64,000 bases of DNA from assembly GCF_037975245.1 (NCBI RefSeq), contig NC_092580.1, forward strand, positions 19,270,501 through 19,334,500. Direction: 5' to 3'. Origin of the DNA: Apostichopus japonicus (lineage: Eukaryota > Echinodermata > Holothuroidea > Aspidochirotida > Stichopodidae). The notes below the pieces were generated by a model. It did no database searches and had not been told where the DNA came from. It was given only the letters and a program-made list of their open reading frames with translations. Numbering within the stretch: position 1 is the stretch's first letter; every line of letters starts with the position of its first letter. Position numbers and translations under genes: made by a program. Shown here piece after piece: positions 6,782-18,684 of this stretch.

Positions 6782-9667
6782 CGATGATATTTAAGGAGAG
6801 TTTTTACAGAAGCTTTCTGTGGCTTTTAGTAACAGTTGTTTTTCATGGCTCCATCTTAGTAGAATCAGCAATTCCTATCCATTTGCCGCACATAACAGAT
6901 GTCGATAGTGTCATCTTCAATTGCAGTGTAGAAGAAGCTGCACATTACTCTTTGCATCCAACTCTGACATCAGAAACTGTCAAAAAAATCGTAGAAATAG
7001 AACGATTTAGTGGAATAGTTAGATTAAAAAGTGAAATAGATTGTAACGTTTTGCAACTAGCAGGTTTAAATCCTTTCTACCTTTATGTGGAATATAGCAG
7101 CAGAACTACACAAAATAATGGTAATTTGTTAAAAGTAGCAAAGTATAATACCTTTCACACTTTACTGCCACTAGCAGTCTACATACATGGGGGAGCTTGT
7201 CGTCCTCAACATGGCAAACGCAAAGATTCACACTATGAAGAAACTCACACTTCACGTTCCGCTGCTCAGGTTTCAAGGATAAGAGTTGAATTTCCTGATG
7301 GTTCTTGTTGGACACAAGGAGAAAATATAGTAAATTTGTATCATTTCTTTCCTTCCTCGTTTGTTTTGTTATGTCAGCCAGAATGCTCTTTGCAAAATGG
7401 TACCACAATGCTCATAGATTGTTCAAATGGAAATCTCAAAGCTAGAGGGAAAGGTAATTGTTTGTATGATACTACCAGCGTGGAAATAAAAGCGCAGCTT
7501 ACCATATCACAGCACTGCTTAGACCAACGCCACAAAACATTTGCCAGATTACGAGAAGAGATACTCCCTGTTGAAATTCAAATCCAGAATGCTGCATCAA
7601 GGGTCGGTGAAACATCCAGGATCCTAAAGAGAAGCAGGAGACAGACTTCTGGCACGAACCGATCACCTATGTTCTCGACGTTTCTTCACTACCATAGCGT
7701 CCCAGAGAACGAAGATGCCGGTTACATCGTGGCGACTATAACAGCTAGTGATCCTGATTCTGGCGAAAGAGGACGACTGACTTACAGCCTGGTAGCTGAA
7801 CGGGATGGCCGGAGTCAAAACATGTTTAGCATCGATCAAAACACGGGCACAATTTCAACGACCAGAGTTCTTGACAGGGAAGTCATAGCCAATCATTACT
7901 TCAGAATCTTGGCAACGGATCACGGGAGTCCGCCCAGGGAGGCGAATGCTCAGGTGGAAATACAGGTTGAGGATCGTAATGACCACCGACCTGAATTTGA
8001 AATGCCACAGTACTATGTGCAAATGGATGAGAATTCCGGAGCTGTCCAAGTCATCGAAGTCCATGCGATCGACGAGGATTCAGGCTCAAATGGAGCAGTG
8101 GAGTACACCATCTTGAATCCTGAAAGCCCAAACAATGTCTTTTTCATCAGTACACGGACGGGTTCCATATCAACTACCAGAAGTTTGGACAGAGAGGAAA
8201 CTTCCTCGTATATTTTGGTCATTCAAGCGAAGGACTCTGGTACCATACCCAGCTCTCTAAATTCTACTGCTGAAGTTATAGTGACTGTCCTGGATCAGAA
8301 TGATAATACGCCGCAGTTCGAAAGCAAGAGTTACGACGTGAGTGTGCGAGAAGACGTGGATCCTTATTCCAATCGAATTATCCTGTTATCTGTCGTGGCT
8401 CAGGACGCAGACGAAGGCCGCAACGCAGACATTAGATACAATATGGTCGGAGGGAACTCGCAAGGGAAATTTTCAATCGATCCCATCTCTGGTGACATCA
8501 TCCTTACCTCTGCGTTGGATTACGAATCTACACCTGTATATCGTCTGAATGTCCGAGCACAAGATGGCGGTACACCCATCAGATCACAGATGACATCTGT
8601 CGTGGTAGCTGTTGAAGACGTGAATGACAATGTGCCTCGTTTTCAAACGACCCTCTATCAAAGGGCAGTCAGAGAGGACGTTCGGCCGGGTTATTCAGTG
8701 ACCCTTGTGCAAGCCTATGATGCCGATCACGGCTCAAATGCCGAGGTGCGGTACTCGTTCCAAAATCCGCCAGACTCGTTGCCTTTCGAGATCGATCCCG
8801 AGTCGGGACAGATCACAAACACTGTCGAGTTAGATCGAGAGGACACAGCACAGTGGGACTTTGTGGTGGTTGCTATGGATATGGGAATCCCTCCCTTATC
8901 CTCAACGGTACAGATCTCTATAGTTATAAGCGATGTGAACGACAATCCTCCGTATTTCGAAAAGAGCGAATATCAGACGGTGGTTGACGAGGATGTTCAC
9001 GCTGGGACTACAGTTATCACATTAAAAGCTATCGATCCAGACGAAGGTAACAGCATATCCTATCAGATTGACTTAGGTAATAAACGGAATCGCTTTAGCA
9101 TTCTGAGTATGAACAACGAGGGGATATTATCTGTCGCATTTCCACTGGATTATCGACAAGAGTCCCAGTTTGCGTTGACAGTAGCAGCTTCGGACAACCA
9201 GTATTCCAGTTCTTGCACTGTAATCATTAACGTCACAGATGCCAACACCTATCGTCCAATCTTTGACCAGTCCCCGTATTCGGAGATCATTTTAGAAAAT
9301 GTCGAAATCGGAACTATCGTCGCACAGGTGCATGCAATAGACAACGATTTTGGTGAAAATGCCAGGATAACATACTCGATGGGCGACCCTCAGTCTTCAC
9401 CAGAGTTTGAAATTGATGCCGACACGGGAATTATCCGCACGCTGCAATTGCTAGATCGAGAAAAGAGGCCGAGTTACACACTGTATGTGTCTGCTACTGA
9501 TAATGGGGAAGAACCCCTATTTGACACAACTGAGGTAGAGTTCTACTTGACGGACGTGAACGATAATGCCCCGGTCTTCTCGGAGCAAAGTTATTCAGTT
9601 TCCATCCTAGAGAATGCTGCCATTCATGCTAGTGTTTTACAGATATCAGCCACAGATGCAGACTATG
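6778..9667 (+). CDS. CELSR: CELSR/Flamingo adhesion cadherin, exon 1 (signal peptide to cadherin repeat 7)
   Basis: This exon encodes residues 1-963 plus one base of an atypical seven-pass cadherin, the core planar cell polarity and neurite-guidance adhesion receptor at the plasma membrane. ATG 6778 is the first in-frame Met after a TGA at 6766. It opens a hydrophobic signal peptide, with cleavage likely near residues 30-31. Residues 31-288 form a region with nine cysteines (49, 89, 141, 177, 199, 203, 215, 228, 247) that I do not recognise as a named domain. It ends at RSRR (285-288), a furin-type site. Cadherin repeats follow at about 299-407, 408-514, 515-622, 623-727, 728-829 and 830-934, and repeat 7 begins at 935. 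Most end in DxNDN-type calcium motifs. Repeat 5 instead ends in DANTYRPIF, a CELSR hallmark. The donor GTAAGT is at 9668 (phase 1). Reading on would hit a stop at 9706-9708. Confidence 0.95.
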
Positions 9668-12600
9668 GTAAGTATACAGTGAATGCTTTGACCCGTGTCT
9701 CCTTCTGACTTCAAACACTACTAAAGTCAGAATTTCAATCTGGTCACGCTGTCTTTCTTCTGTGTGAGGATGAATTTATATGTTTGCATAATTCTGTGTT
9801 ATTTGGAGTTTAAATTTTAACATTTATATAGAATATCCTGAGATAAACAATACCGACTATGCAAAACTTTTAACTTTCAGTTAAAGTTTAAAAAGTTAAA
9901 GCTTCCAATAATTTGTACATAATACATGAAAGTTGTTTTCAAGACAGGATTAGTAAAAATTCTGAGCACAAAAGTTTAAATTATATGTATTTCTTCGTTA
10001 TAATTTCTCAATATAAAATCTTTGCGGAAAAAAACACTTTTATTCATGTAGAGTATCATGGAGTCATGTGTACAGTATGTGCTGTGCTTGTCCAAAATCC
10101 AAATTAGTTGGGTTTCCATGATTGGTTATCATGATCCAGTTCTAAACTGCCTCAAATGATTTTCAGGAATGCTCCTAAATTAAAGCAAATCTAACATATT
10201 GCAAGTTGATCAGATTCCATGAAAACATGTACAGGAAGACTGGTTTCACAGTTCATTACTTTTTGTTTCTAGTAATTGGCATTAGGTTGTAAAAAAAAGA
10301 TTTTTTTTACAACTTTTACTAGCCAAAAATGATTGATCGAGGCAGGGATCTTTGTCCTAGTTTGAATTCCTCCTTTTCTAGACATTTAACTTGTTCTCAT
10401 GAGTTTGAAAATTTCCTATCTTTTCCAATGTTCCAATAGTCCAGTTACATTCACATTCCGAACATGCACAATGTAGCGCTTAGGAACACTGTCTACTGTA
10501 CAGAATGTCATTAATTTGTGAGAATGTAAATTTAAGAAAATTTACACATTAATATGTATAAGTGATACAAATCACAGTCAACTCTTAATTTACCCTATCT
10601 TTTTTAGAAATAATAATAACATTGTTATCATAAAAAATATCAACATGGTTCATAATTAGAAACCTTGGTATTCAACTTTCAACACTTTTTTGCTTTGTGA
10701 CCCTGGTAACTATTACCTGGATCATGTTGTTGGTTACCAGGGATCTATGGGGATGGGGTGGGGGGGGGTTATTCCCCTCTTTGAATTTTTGTGGTATGAT
10801 TGTGGGTAAATGAGGGTGCTAATTTACGAATCAATTGGTGTTATATGTTACAACTTGAACTATGTAAAAGATATTTTTTGTTAATTCTTTCCACCATAAG
10901 TGACAATAGTTTGGCGTCCCTTCAAAGGGTTGGACCCCTCAGTTTGAATTTACCAGAATAAAGGACCTGCGTACTACTGTATCAAGCATGTAGCAGTTCA
11001 CATAAATACATCCACACATTTGTTGATCATACAATTTGTACAGCTCTGTCTCTATATATGGCTGTATTGTAACACAAACACCATTTTGGTCCGATACTGC
11101 AATCGCACAGATCAATGGATGGTTTACCTCTAGATTGGAGGTTTACTGATGTTTACTCTGCAATCCGGAGTTAGGTCAACAGTACATGTTATTTGCCATC
11201 TCTCCGATTGGATCTATACTATTCTTGAATAAGCTATTGTCAACCAATAATGTTTCAGTAACAGACAAAGTGTAAACATAGGCTCTCCCTTTGTCCAGTG
11301 GTGCAGCCCGCTCTGAATGGTTATTGATGTGAAGTCTCTAATCTAAGCTTTGCTGAAGGATAGAAGGAGTGTATAACTTATTGATTTTGATCCCATTCTG
11401 TGTTACTGAGTGGAACCCCATAGTTAGTTACCTAAGCTGAGAGATATAATTAGGGGCTTAATTTACTTCACCAAGGCATTCCCTGCACACTTTCTGCAGT
11501 TGTCAAGGTGCAACCAGAAAGTTTGAAAAAACGTAACTTACGAATAAGGTTGGCATTGCAAACACTGACTTGCTTGAAACACACAGCTCGGTCAATTTTA
11601 TATAATACTTCACTCCAAGGGATTGATGAAAGAGAGAAAATGTTCATGTTCAAATGTTGACACTGTCACAGCTGATTTAAATAGTCTAACCAGAAATTCT
11701 ATGATCTTGTCCAAGTTGAAAAGAACAGTTAGATTAATTAATTTAAATCCAAATTTGGTGTAGTAGTTTCAAAAACTGCATACATATCTTTGCACTTGCA
11801 TCAATAGCAATTTGCCCATTTAGCCTACATGTGCGATACCAGATAAATTATGCCCCGTGGCTATCAGGAATAATTTAGTGCATATTGCATTTTGTAAAGT
11901 AGACTTGAGGTTTATCTAGATATATGGTCCTGTGTGCAAACACTTTACATAATAACAATTTCACCCATTTTTGCCCATCATTCCCCATGAATCCCTGTTG
12001 AAGTACGAAGCGAACAAATAAACCCAATTCCAGTTAAACTTGACAGTACCATTTTTGTCAATGACAGAAAGTTTACAAGTAGATTTTTAATAACGCAAAT
12101 TTTCAAACACTTCAAGAAACTATTCTATGTTATTATCATACACAACTGTTTGTATTCGTCTTACTTCTCTACTTGAACACAAAAATATTATGGACATGTT
12201 AACGAGGTAGTCTGTTGTTTGTCAGCTTAAATTAACACATGGGGTGATTTTTTTGACTGGTTTTCGTCTGGCATAATTATTCAATTGTTGGAACTGTCTG
12301 GGGACAGTAACTGAGACCTTACACTTTGCCACACACATAGTGTATAATCATATGTACTATTACAATTGCACGGGTAGTGGATGTATTCAAGAATACCAGA
12401 ACTAACTATTGAATTGAACTGTGTTGTTTCTCGTCACTGTCACCATAAAACTGTTTCCTATCAGGAAGAAATATTTTTGATCTAACCTAACAACTTACTA
12501 GAATATGGAATCATAACTTTGAAATGTAGCTCTGATTTTTTTCCTTCCTCTGTCTTCTTCTTGTTTTTGTTTTGTCAATGTGGGACTGACAATGGTTACT

Positions 12601-12828
12601 TTTCAGACATTTAAGCTTTTCATAAATAAAATGTTGTTCATTCATACTTACAGTAGTAAAGATTCCTAAATCCTATTGTCCATTCAGGTCAGCTGACCGT
12701 GGTTAATCCTGTGAGTAACGCACGGTAAAATTACGGGGCATCACTTTAATAAATCTTTGGTTATATGTAACGAAAAATGTTTTGTTTTATGATTTTTCCC
12801 CCACACAAATGGTAGTGTATGAATGAAC

Positions 12829-12994
12829 GGGGTTAATCAACGGTCTAGCGTGCGTTACTCACATGATTAATGCACTCCGGGTGTTAATGCTATCGCTTGA
12901 TGCACTCGGGCTCCGCCCTTGTGCATCGCTTGCATTATCCCCCGATCGTGCATTAATCCTGTGAGTAACGCACGCTAGACCGTTGATTAACCCC
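12829..12994. mobile_element. fold-back/MITE-like element with 47-bp inverted arms
   Basis: The arms at 12829-12875 and 12948-12994 are inverted copies with a single mismatch. They contain GGGGTTAATCAACGGTCTAG and GCGTGCGTTACTCAC. The 72-bp spacer is GC-richer and carries GCACTCCGGG/GCACTCGGGC repeats. A further direct copy of part of the right arm (TTAATCCTGTGAGTAACGCA) lies at about 12704-12723, so the full unit may start near 12697. No matching target duplication was found and the superfamily is unassigned. Confidence 0.7.
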
Positions 12995-14385
12995 TTATTT
13001 ACAGTAGTGTGCAAGTAGGGATAACAATGTGGATCATGTTCATACTAAGTTGCAAAATAACTCTCTTGATAAAATATAATACTAATTATAATGTTACAAA
13101 AATTAATGAAGGGAACAGTTTCAGCTAAGTAGTACATGTTTAGGAACGATACAGTAGCAATACTGACCTTGATACATACTGAAATTCATGATGATAACTA
13201 TATATTTGTAGCTAAATCAGTTCAAAATGTAGCAAAATAATGTGATCTGCATAATGTCTCTATACTGTAGAATTTCTCTTGCACATGCCTCCATGATTCA
13301 TAATACACTACGCTGATAGAATCTGTACACACAGACTGCATGAACACTGACATAAAAGAGGGAGATTAAACTTTGTTACCGCACGTAATTTGATTCTTGT
13401 TCGTAATAAAAGTAAAAGTCTCTTGCCTTAAATGCATATACTTCACTTCACATGGTTACCAATCGGATCAATTTCATTTTTTTAATCCGGCGTAATATCG
13501 GAATGATCCCTCTTTGCAGTCGTCAAATTCTCATTTCTAGAACCTCATCGTGCGAGAATATATATTTGATAAAAGAACCCACAGGGGGATTAAGTACACT
13601 CAGATCTGATACAGATTATCATTACATGCAATTTACAGTGCCTGCAGAATGCTATGTATTTTGCATTGGGTTCATAAGGAGTTGTATCAATTCCTAATCA
13701 TTCTGACAATTGACAATGCCATTTAATATTTACACTTGATGGTACACCATTATTGAGCTGAGAGTATACTGTACCTACAGTACGATACAGTGTACGAGAA
13801 TGTGGCTGTTCCTAATTGGCGAATTTGTACATTATTGAACTGTGACCAATTCCAAACAAATTTTGTGTCCCAATTTGATGTAATCATTGGTTTACCTCTT
13901 TGCTCCTGAGTTAATTTTAAAAATTTGAAAATTTCAAAACTTTATTTGACCTTGTGACTATTGTAGCAACTATGGTCAATTTATTGAACTACAGAGGTGA
14001 AGGTCTTACTTAGCTCACCACTTTTTTATTCAGGTGCTAGTCTACCAGGTGGCTACAGTGAAAAGTTCTTCATTCTTTGTCTGCAAGGATTTAATTAATT
14101 GCTTTTGTTTCAAGTTCACTTTTAGAATTTGGTGAAAACTAAAAGGATGACACACAATTTTGCAGATTTGAGATAAGCCACTTACTGTACACTACTACCC
14201 ATGTATTGCAAATCTAAGAGCTTCTGGAAAAAGAGTAAAGAAATTGATGGCTAGAATAGGATTCAAACTATTCATGACTTGGTTTAATAGAGTACCTACA
14301 ACCCAGAGGTAACTTGTCCTAATTGCAGTCTGACTATCAATCTCTTTGTTCTTCTTCATTGTTCATAATTTTCCAGTCATTTTTC

Positions 14386-14750
14386 CAGTGGCGTAGGAAG
14401 GTACTTTTGAGTGGGGGGGCTGAAGACTGATGGCCGACCTGGGGAGGGGTCTAAGGGGAGGGGGTGTCCCCCTCCCCTTTGGAATTTTTTGCATTTCCAG
14501 GTGGCCTCAGATGCGATTTGGTGCAATATAGCACACTTCAACACCCACTCCATTTTGTAAACTTAATTTTGTATTTTCACCTGGCCTTAGATGCAATTTG
14601 GTGCTCCAAATGAGGTTTTTTTTCTCATTTGGAAATGAAAAAGGGGTTTTCTGACTTGCGAAGCGGGGGGGCGGAATGATACTTCCGCCCCTCCACATTT
14701 TTCACTGGGGGGGCTGGCGCCCCCCAGCCCCCCCGGTTCCTACGCCCTTG
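14386..14750 (+). mobile_element. non-autonomous hAT-type element in CELSR intron 1, 365 bp
   Basis: It is flanked by the 8-base direct repeat CATTTTTC at 14378-14385 and 14751-14758. The left end CAGTGGCGTAGGAAGG and the right end CCGGTTCCTACGCCCTTG form an imperfect inverted repeat. The interior contains G-rich and C-rich blocks and two copies of a TCAGATGCGATTTGGTGC-like sequence (about 14507 and 14586). No transposase frame. The ends relate it to the upstream repeat family. Confidence 0.85.
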
Positions 14751-15021
14751 CATTTTTCCATTACCTGTACAGTTCAATAACTTTTCTACCTTCACAAACT
14801 GGTAGACTTCTCACTGTTCTCATATGTCTCTATTATCTGCTTGCTGTGTTATCAGACTTCTAAATGCTGTTGCAAACATGTGTTCTTCTCTCTGTCTACT
14901 TCGGAACTTGGAGCAAATGTTTTTCGTTCATTCCCTAGCATTAAACTTTGAATATTATATCTGATTTCATAAAATCATAAAAATGCTCAAATCTCACTTT
15001 CTCCCCTGCTTTTCCTTTCAG

Positions 15022-15786
15022 GAATCAACAGCCAGATAACATACAGATTTGCATCGGGACGAGATGGAGACGGTGCCTTCGTCATTGATGATAGCGCCGG
15101 GATTATCCGTGTGGCCAAGAACCTCGACCGCGAATCGGTCGCAGAGTACCACCTGGTAGCGTTCGCCGTGGACGGTGGAGAAGACCCCAACCAAACTCCG
15201 GTCGACATACTAGTACAACTACAGGACCAGAACGACAACGCACCGGTGTTCCCGTCGTCGGAGATTCACGCCGAGATCGAGGAGAACCAGAGCGACGGCG
15301 AGTATGTGATCACGATCCAAGCCGTGGACCCGGACGAGGGGCTGAACGCTCACATCATTTACAATCTGCAGGATGGCGATACCAATTCGTTTGCCATCGA
15401 CAGTCGCAGTGGCGTCATCACGACCTCCATCCCATTGGATTACGAAGAGAAGAGCGAATACCGCGTCAAGGTGCGCGCTACCTCTAGTCCATTTTTCAAG
15501 GACGCTACGGTGGTGATCCACATCTTGGACGTCAACGACAACTGGCCTATCCTGGAGAACTTTGACGTGATCTTTAATAACTACCAAGGACATTTCGAGG
15601 ACGGCGTCATCGGTAGAGTTCCTGCCTACGACCCGGACGTCAACGACGTCTTGGAGTATTCCATTTTGAACGGGAATCAAAACAGCCATCTTCTGGTGAA
15701 CTCATCGACCGGCCAAATAGTCATTAATCCAACGCTGACCATCTCGGATCTGAACCAAAGGATCTCCTTCGTGGTAGAAGTTTCAG
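15022..15786 (+). CDS. CELSR: CELSR/Flamingo adhesion cadherin, exon 2 (cadherin repeats 7-9)
   Basis: The acceptor TTTCAG precedes 15022. The split codon G|GA joins exon 1 to give ...ATDADYG-INSQITYRF, a continuous cadherin repeat 7. The exon encodes residues 964-1218 plus one base: the rest of repeat 7 (to about 1040, ending QNDNAPVF), repeat 8 (1041-1141, ending VNDNWPIL) and most of repeat 9 (from 1142). Repeat 9 has the IGRVPAYDPDV stretch also seen in vertebrate CELSRs. LDRE/LDYE and DPDEG motifs are intact. The donor GTAAGT follows at 15787 (phase 1). The coding sequence is visibly GC-richer than the flanking introns. Confidence 0.95.
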
Positions 15787-18206
15787 GTAAGTGGAGGAGG
15801 GCTCTTCAGGGTAGTGAAACACAGGAAAAGCTGTTAGATCAGATTCAATTTTGCAGTTCTAAGGATATATATGTCTCAGATCAATTGTCCTGTACGAATA
15901 ACGGGTTGAGAAATAAAGTATATTGACAGAATTCATATTATATATAATAAAAAACATAAACATTGCAATGAAAGAAGAAAGGAGAAGCCAATCAATGCAA
16001 TGACAAAAACCCAATTAACTGCGTTTCTTAATTAAGTCAATTATACTTCAAATACACATTTCGAAAGTGATACTAACAGCAAGGTCTTTATAGAATGAAC
16101 GTTTAAACTCAGTAGTAATATTGATTCAAATGGTGTTTACACATGGAGCCAGGCATCATTGTTCTGAGAATTAGGTTGATCAATCTACCAATGAACACAT
16201 GCAAGATTGTATATTAACACTAGGACCTAGCTTTGTAGCTCCAAGTTAGCCCAGAATCAAATCCTAATATGAAACTTTCAGTAACATAAAACTCTTTGAG
16301 GGTGACAGGATAATACTTCATTAAAATATTTTGGTTGCAAATTGGCAATTGACTGGTGACCTTAAAACAGGCTTTAAAATAACTGGCATCTAAACATTTG
16401 TTTTGAGGGGTTATTAGGAATTAATATTTTTTCCACATCTCCTAAAACATAATAATAATGTAGATTTAATGCACTTTACTCCTTCACAGTTAATCAGACT
16501 TCACAGTAAATCTGGCAATTGCTCTCTGTCAGTGTTTACCAGGCCATGTCCTGAGTAAATCCCATCCCTCCCTCCCTCCCTTCCTCTGCTGATGATGTGG
16601 TCTTCCCTGTCTGTTGTCCTGTACAGATATCTCAATGTTATCTCAGAAATGTAAGCCCTGCTACAAGTCAACTATATTTATCTGTCTCTTGTACTGGGAG
16701 TAATGCTAGATGACAATGTTTAGACATGTTATACATGGTTGGTCTCAACTATTCCATTCAGGTCTCAGTTGTTTATAAGAGGTGAGGTGTCAGGGGGGGT
16801 CTGTCAATCCTCCCCACCTTTGTGTCATCATTCCCTCCTATTGAGAGAAGAGAGTGAAGCCAGAACAACGATGACAGGGTTTCATTTCTATTCAACTCGG
16901 AAAAATAGGTGGCAAGAAGGGAACAAAGGCGGTTTAAACATGAAGACCTAAAAGTCAGGATAAAATTCATTGATTGTTGTCAGCTCAGGGTAATGGAGGT
17001 TACAGTGGACAGTCAGTCACTAGTGTTAATTTTAGTCATATTTAACATCCATGTCAACTTTGATAAGTCCAATATAGCTGTTTCGTGATGCAGAATGTGT
17101 TAGCTACTCTCTTCGGTCCTGGTCAGGTCAAACATAAGCCTGTTGTGTTTGCTTATGTACCCTATCATGTGCATTACATACCATGAAGTATGTTTCTTAC
17201 ATACAGTTCCTCAGACCTAGAATTTCACAATTGAAGACCCTTACTAAATATGCAAGTGCTTTAAAATCAAGTACTCCCTGGCATTTCCCTAACTTAAAAA
17301 ATACATCAGTTACTGATGCACAGGATAAATAAAAGTGCCCAATAATATTTTGCTGATACCAAGCAGTAGTGTAGGACTTACAGTATATGCAATTGATACT
17401 CGAATCGTCACAGATCTTTTGACTGATTGTGATTGTTAACAGACTTTTTCTTTCTACTGGCAAAAGGCGAAATCCGCAGGCATTTAAGCCATTAAATAGC
17501 CGTCATCTCTGGACCTGGTGCACATATGCACTGTACAAAGTAAATATTTCATGTGCACACTACACAGGACCAGGTACAGTATACCCCATAATGGTGTAGT
17601 GTGTAGTCTCCTGTATAGTACTCGGTATGTACAGTATGCGCAGTGCATGCCACTATACAGCAATCTCAGACATGTTTATTGTTTATGCTGGATCAATGTT
17701 TTATGACATGGCAGGGAAGTTTCACCTGTTAGTGAAGCAACCAAAAATCCTGAATGTTTAGAATTTTGATGAAGAGAGCATCGAACGTGATGCAAAAAAC
17801 ATGACCATTATTCTTCGCGATGAGTCACAAACATTTTTACAGCCTTGTTGAATACATGCAGGCAGATTCGGTCATAGCAAGTCAAATTAATCTTGCAAGA
17901 AAATACTTTGTGGTGGTGAAGATGGCCTGTGTAATATGTTAAAGAAAGTCTGACATTTTGGAAAGTCCATAAATTTCTTGCCATAATGGTGTGTTGATGT
18001 AAAGTAATGTGGGTGAAAGTGGTTTAATGTGGAGAGAATGAGTGAGAAGGTTCCTAGACATACAGGAATCTGAAAGTGGTCTCGTAAAAGTGAACAATTA
18101 AGTCCCTCCCCACAAGTTGTTACTCCTTAAAACTTCTCATTTATGGCTTTTACCCCTGGCTGTAAGGTTAACAATTTCTTGCAAGTTTGCAGCTCAGTTA
18201 GGTGGC

Positions 18207-18440
18207 ATCTTAGCTGTTAATGGTTAGAATGAAATTGCATCATTCAAACTTTAAGTTAAAATGTTTTAAATTCTACTTTATCATAGCTTTAACACATCTA
18301 ATTTTGGATGTGTTTTGCTGAATCTTAGTTGTAAATGGTTAAAATGAAATTGCATCATTCAAAATTTAAGTTAAAATGTTTTAAATTCTACTTTATCATA
18401 GCTTTAACACATCTAATTTTGGATGTGTTTTGCTGAACCT
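18207..18440. repeat. 115-bp tandem duplication, two copies
   Basis: Copies at 18207-18321 and 18322-18440 are nearly identical. Both contain ATGAAATTGCATCATTCAAA, TTTAAGTTAAAATGTTTTAA and TTTTGGATGTGTTTTGCTGA, with only a few substitutions, mostly near the start. The high identity suggests a recent event. Confidence 0.9.
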
Positions 18441-18621
18441 TGGCATTTTAAATTGGAGATAAATCATGATGAAAATCACAGGAAAAGATGAAAAGCAGTA
18501 CCGCTATATATAAACTCCTCCCTTTATGTTTATCACAGATATTTTCCCAACCTTTTTAAAGTCATATAAGAGTCATGACAGAGAGGTATATTGTCATGAT
18601 TGTTTCATGATCTAAATTACC

Positions 18622-18684
18622 TACAGTATTAGTGCTTCTACAACAGACCATTATCAATGGTCTATTGTAGGCACTAATACTGTA
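18622..18684. repeat. 63-bp near-perfect hairpin
   Basis: TACAGTATTAGTGC...CTACAA.AGACCATT (18622-18652) is followed by a three-base loop and its complement (18656-18684), with about two mismatches and one bulge. It may be the centre of a small palindromic transposon. The very short loop makes a microRNA precursor less likely. Confidence 0.7.

Larger units (their letters stand above)
9668..15021 (+). other. CELSR intron 1 (5354 bp)
   Basis: The borders are GTAAGT at 9668 and a pyrimidine-rich TTTCCTTTCAG ending at 15021. The intron is AT-rich. It contains the fold-back element at 12829-12994 and the hAT-type element at 14386-14750. A small perfect palindrome lies at 10286-10313 (GTTGT plus eight A, GA, eight T plus ACAAC), and an inverted pair CCCTGGTAAC/GTTACCAGGG lies at 10701-10742. 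I see no additional exon; exons 1 and 2 join cleanly inside cadherin repeat 7. Confidence 0.8.

Noticed and set aside
9668-9708. Extension of exon 1 to a stop at 9708
   Set aside because: A strong GTAAGT donor at 9668 joins in frame to exon 2 and completes cadherin repeat 7, so the extra codons are intronic.
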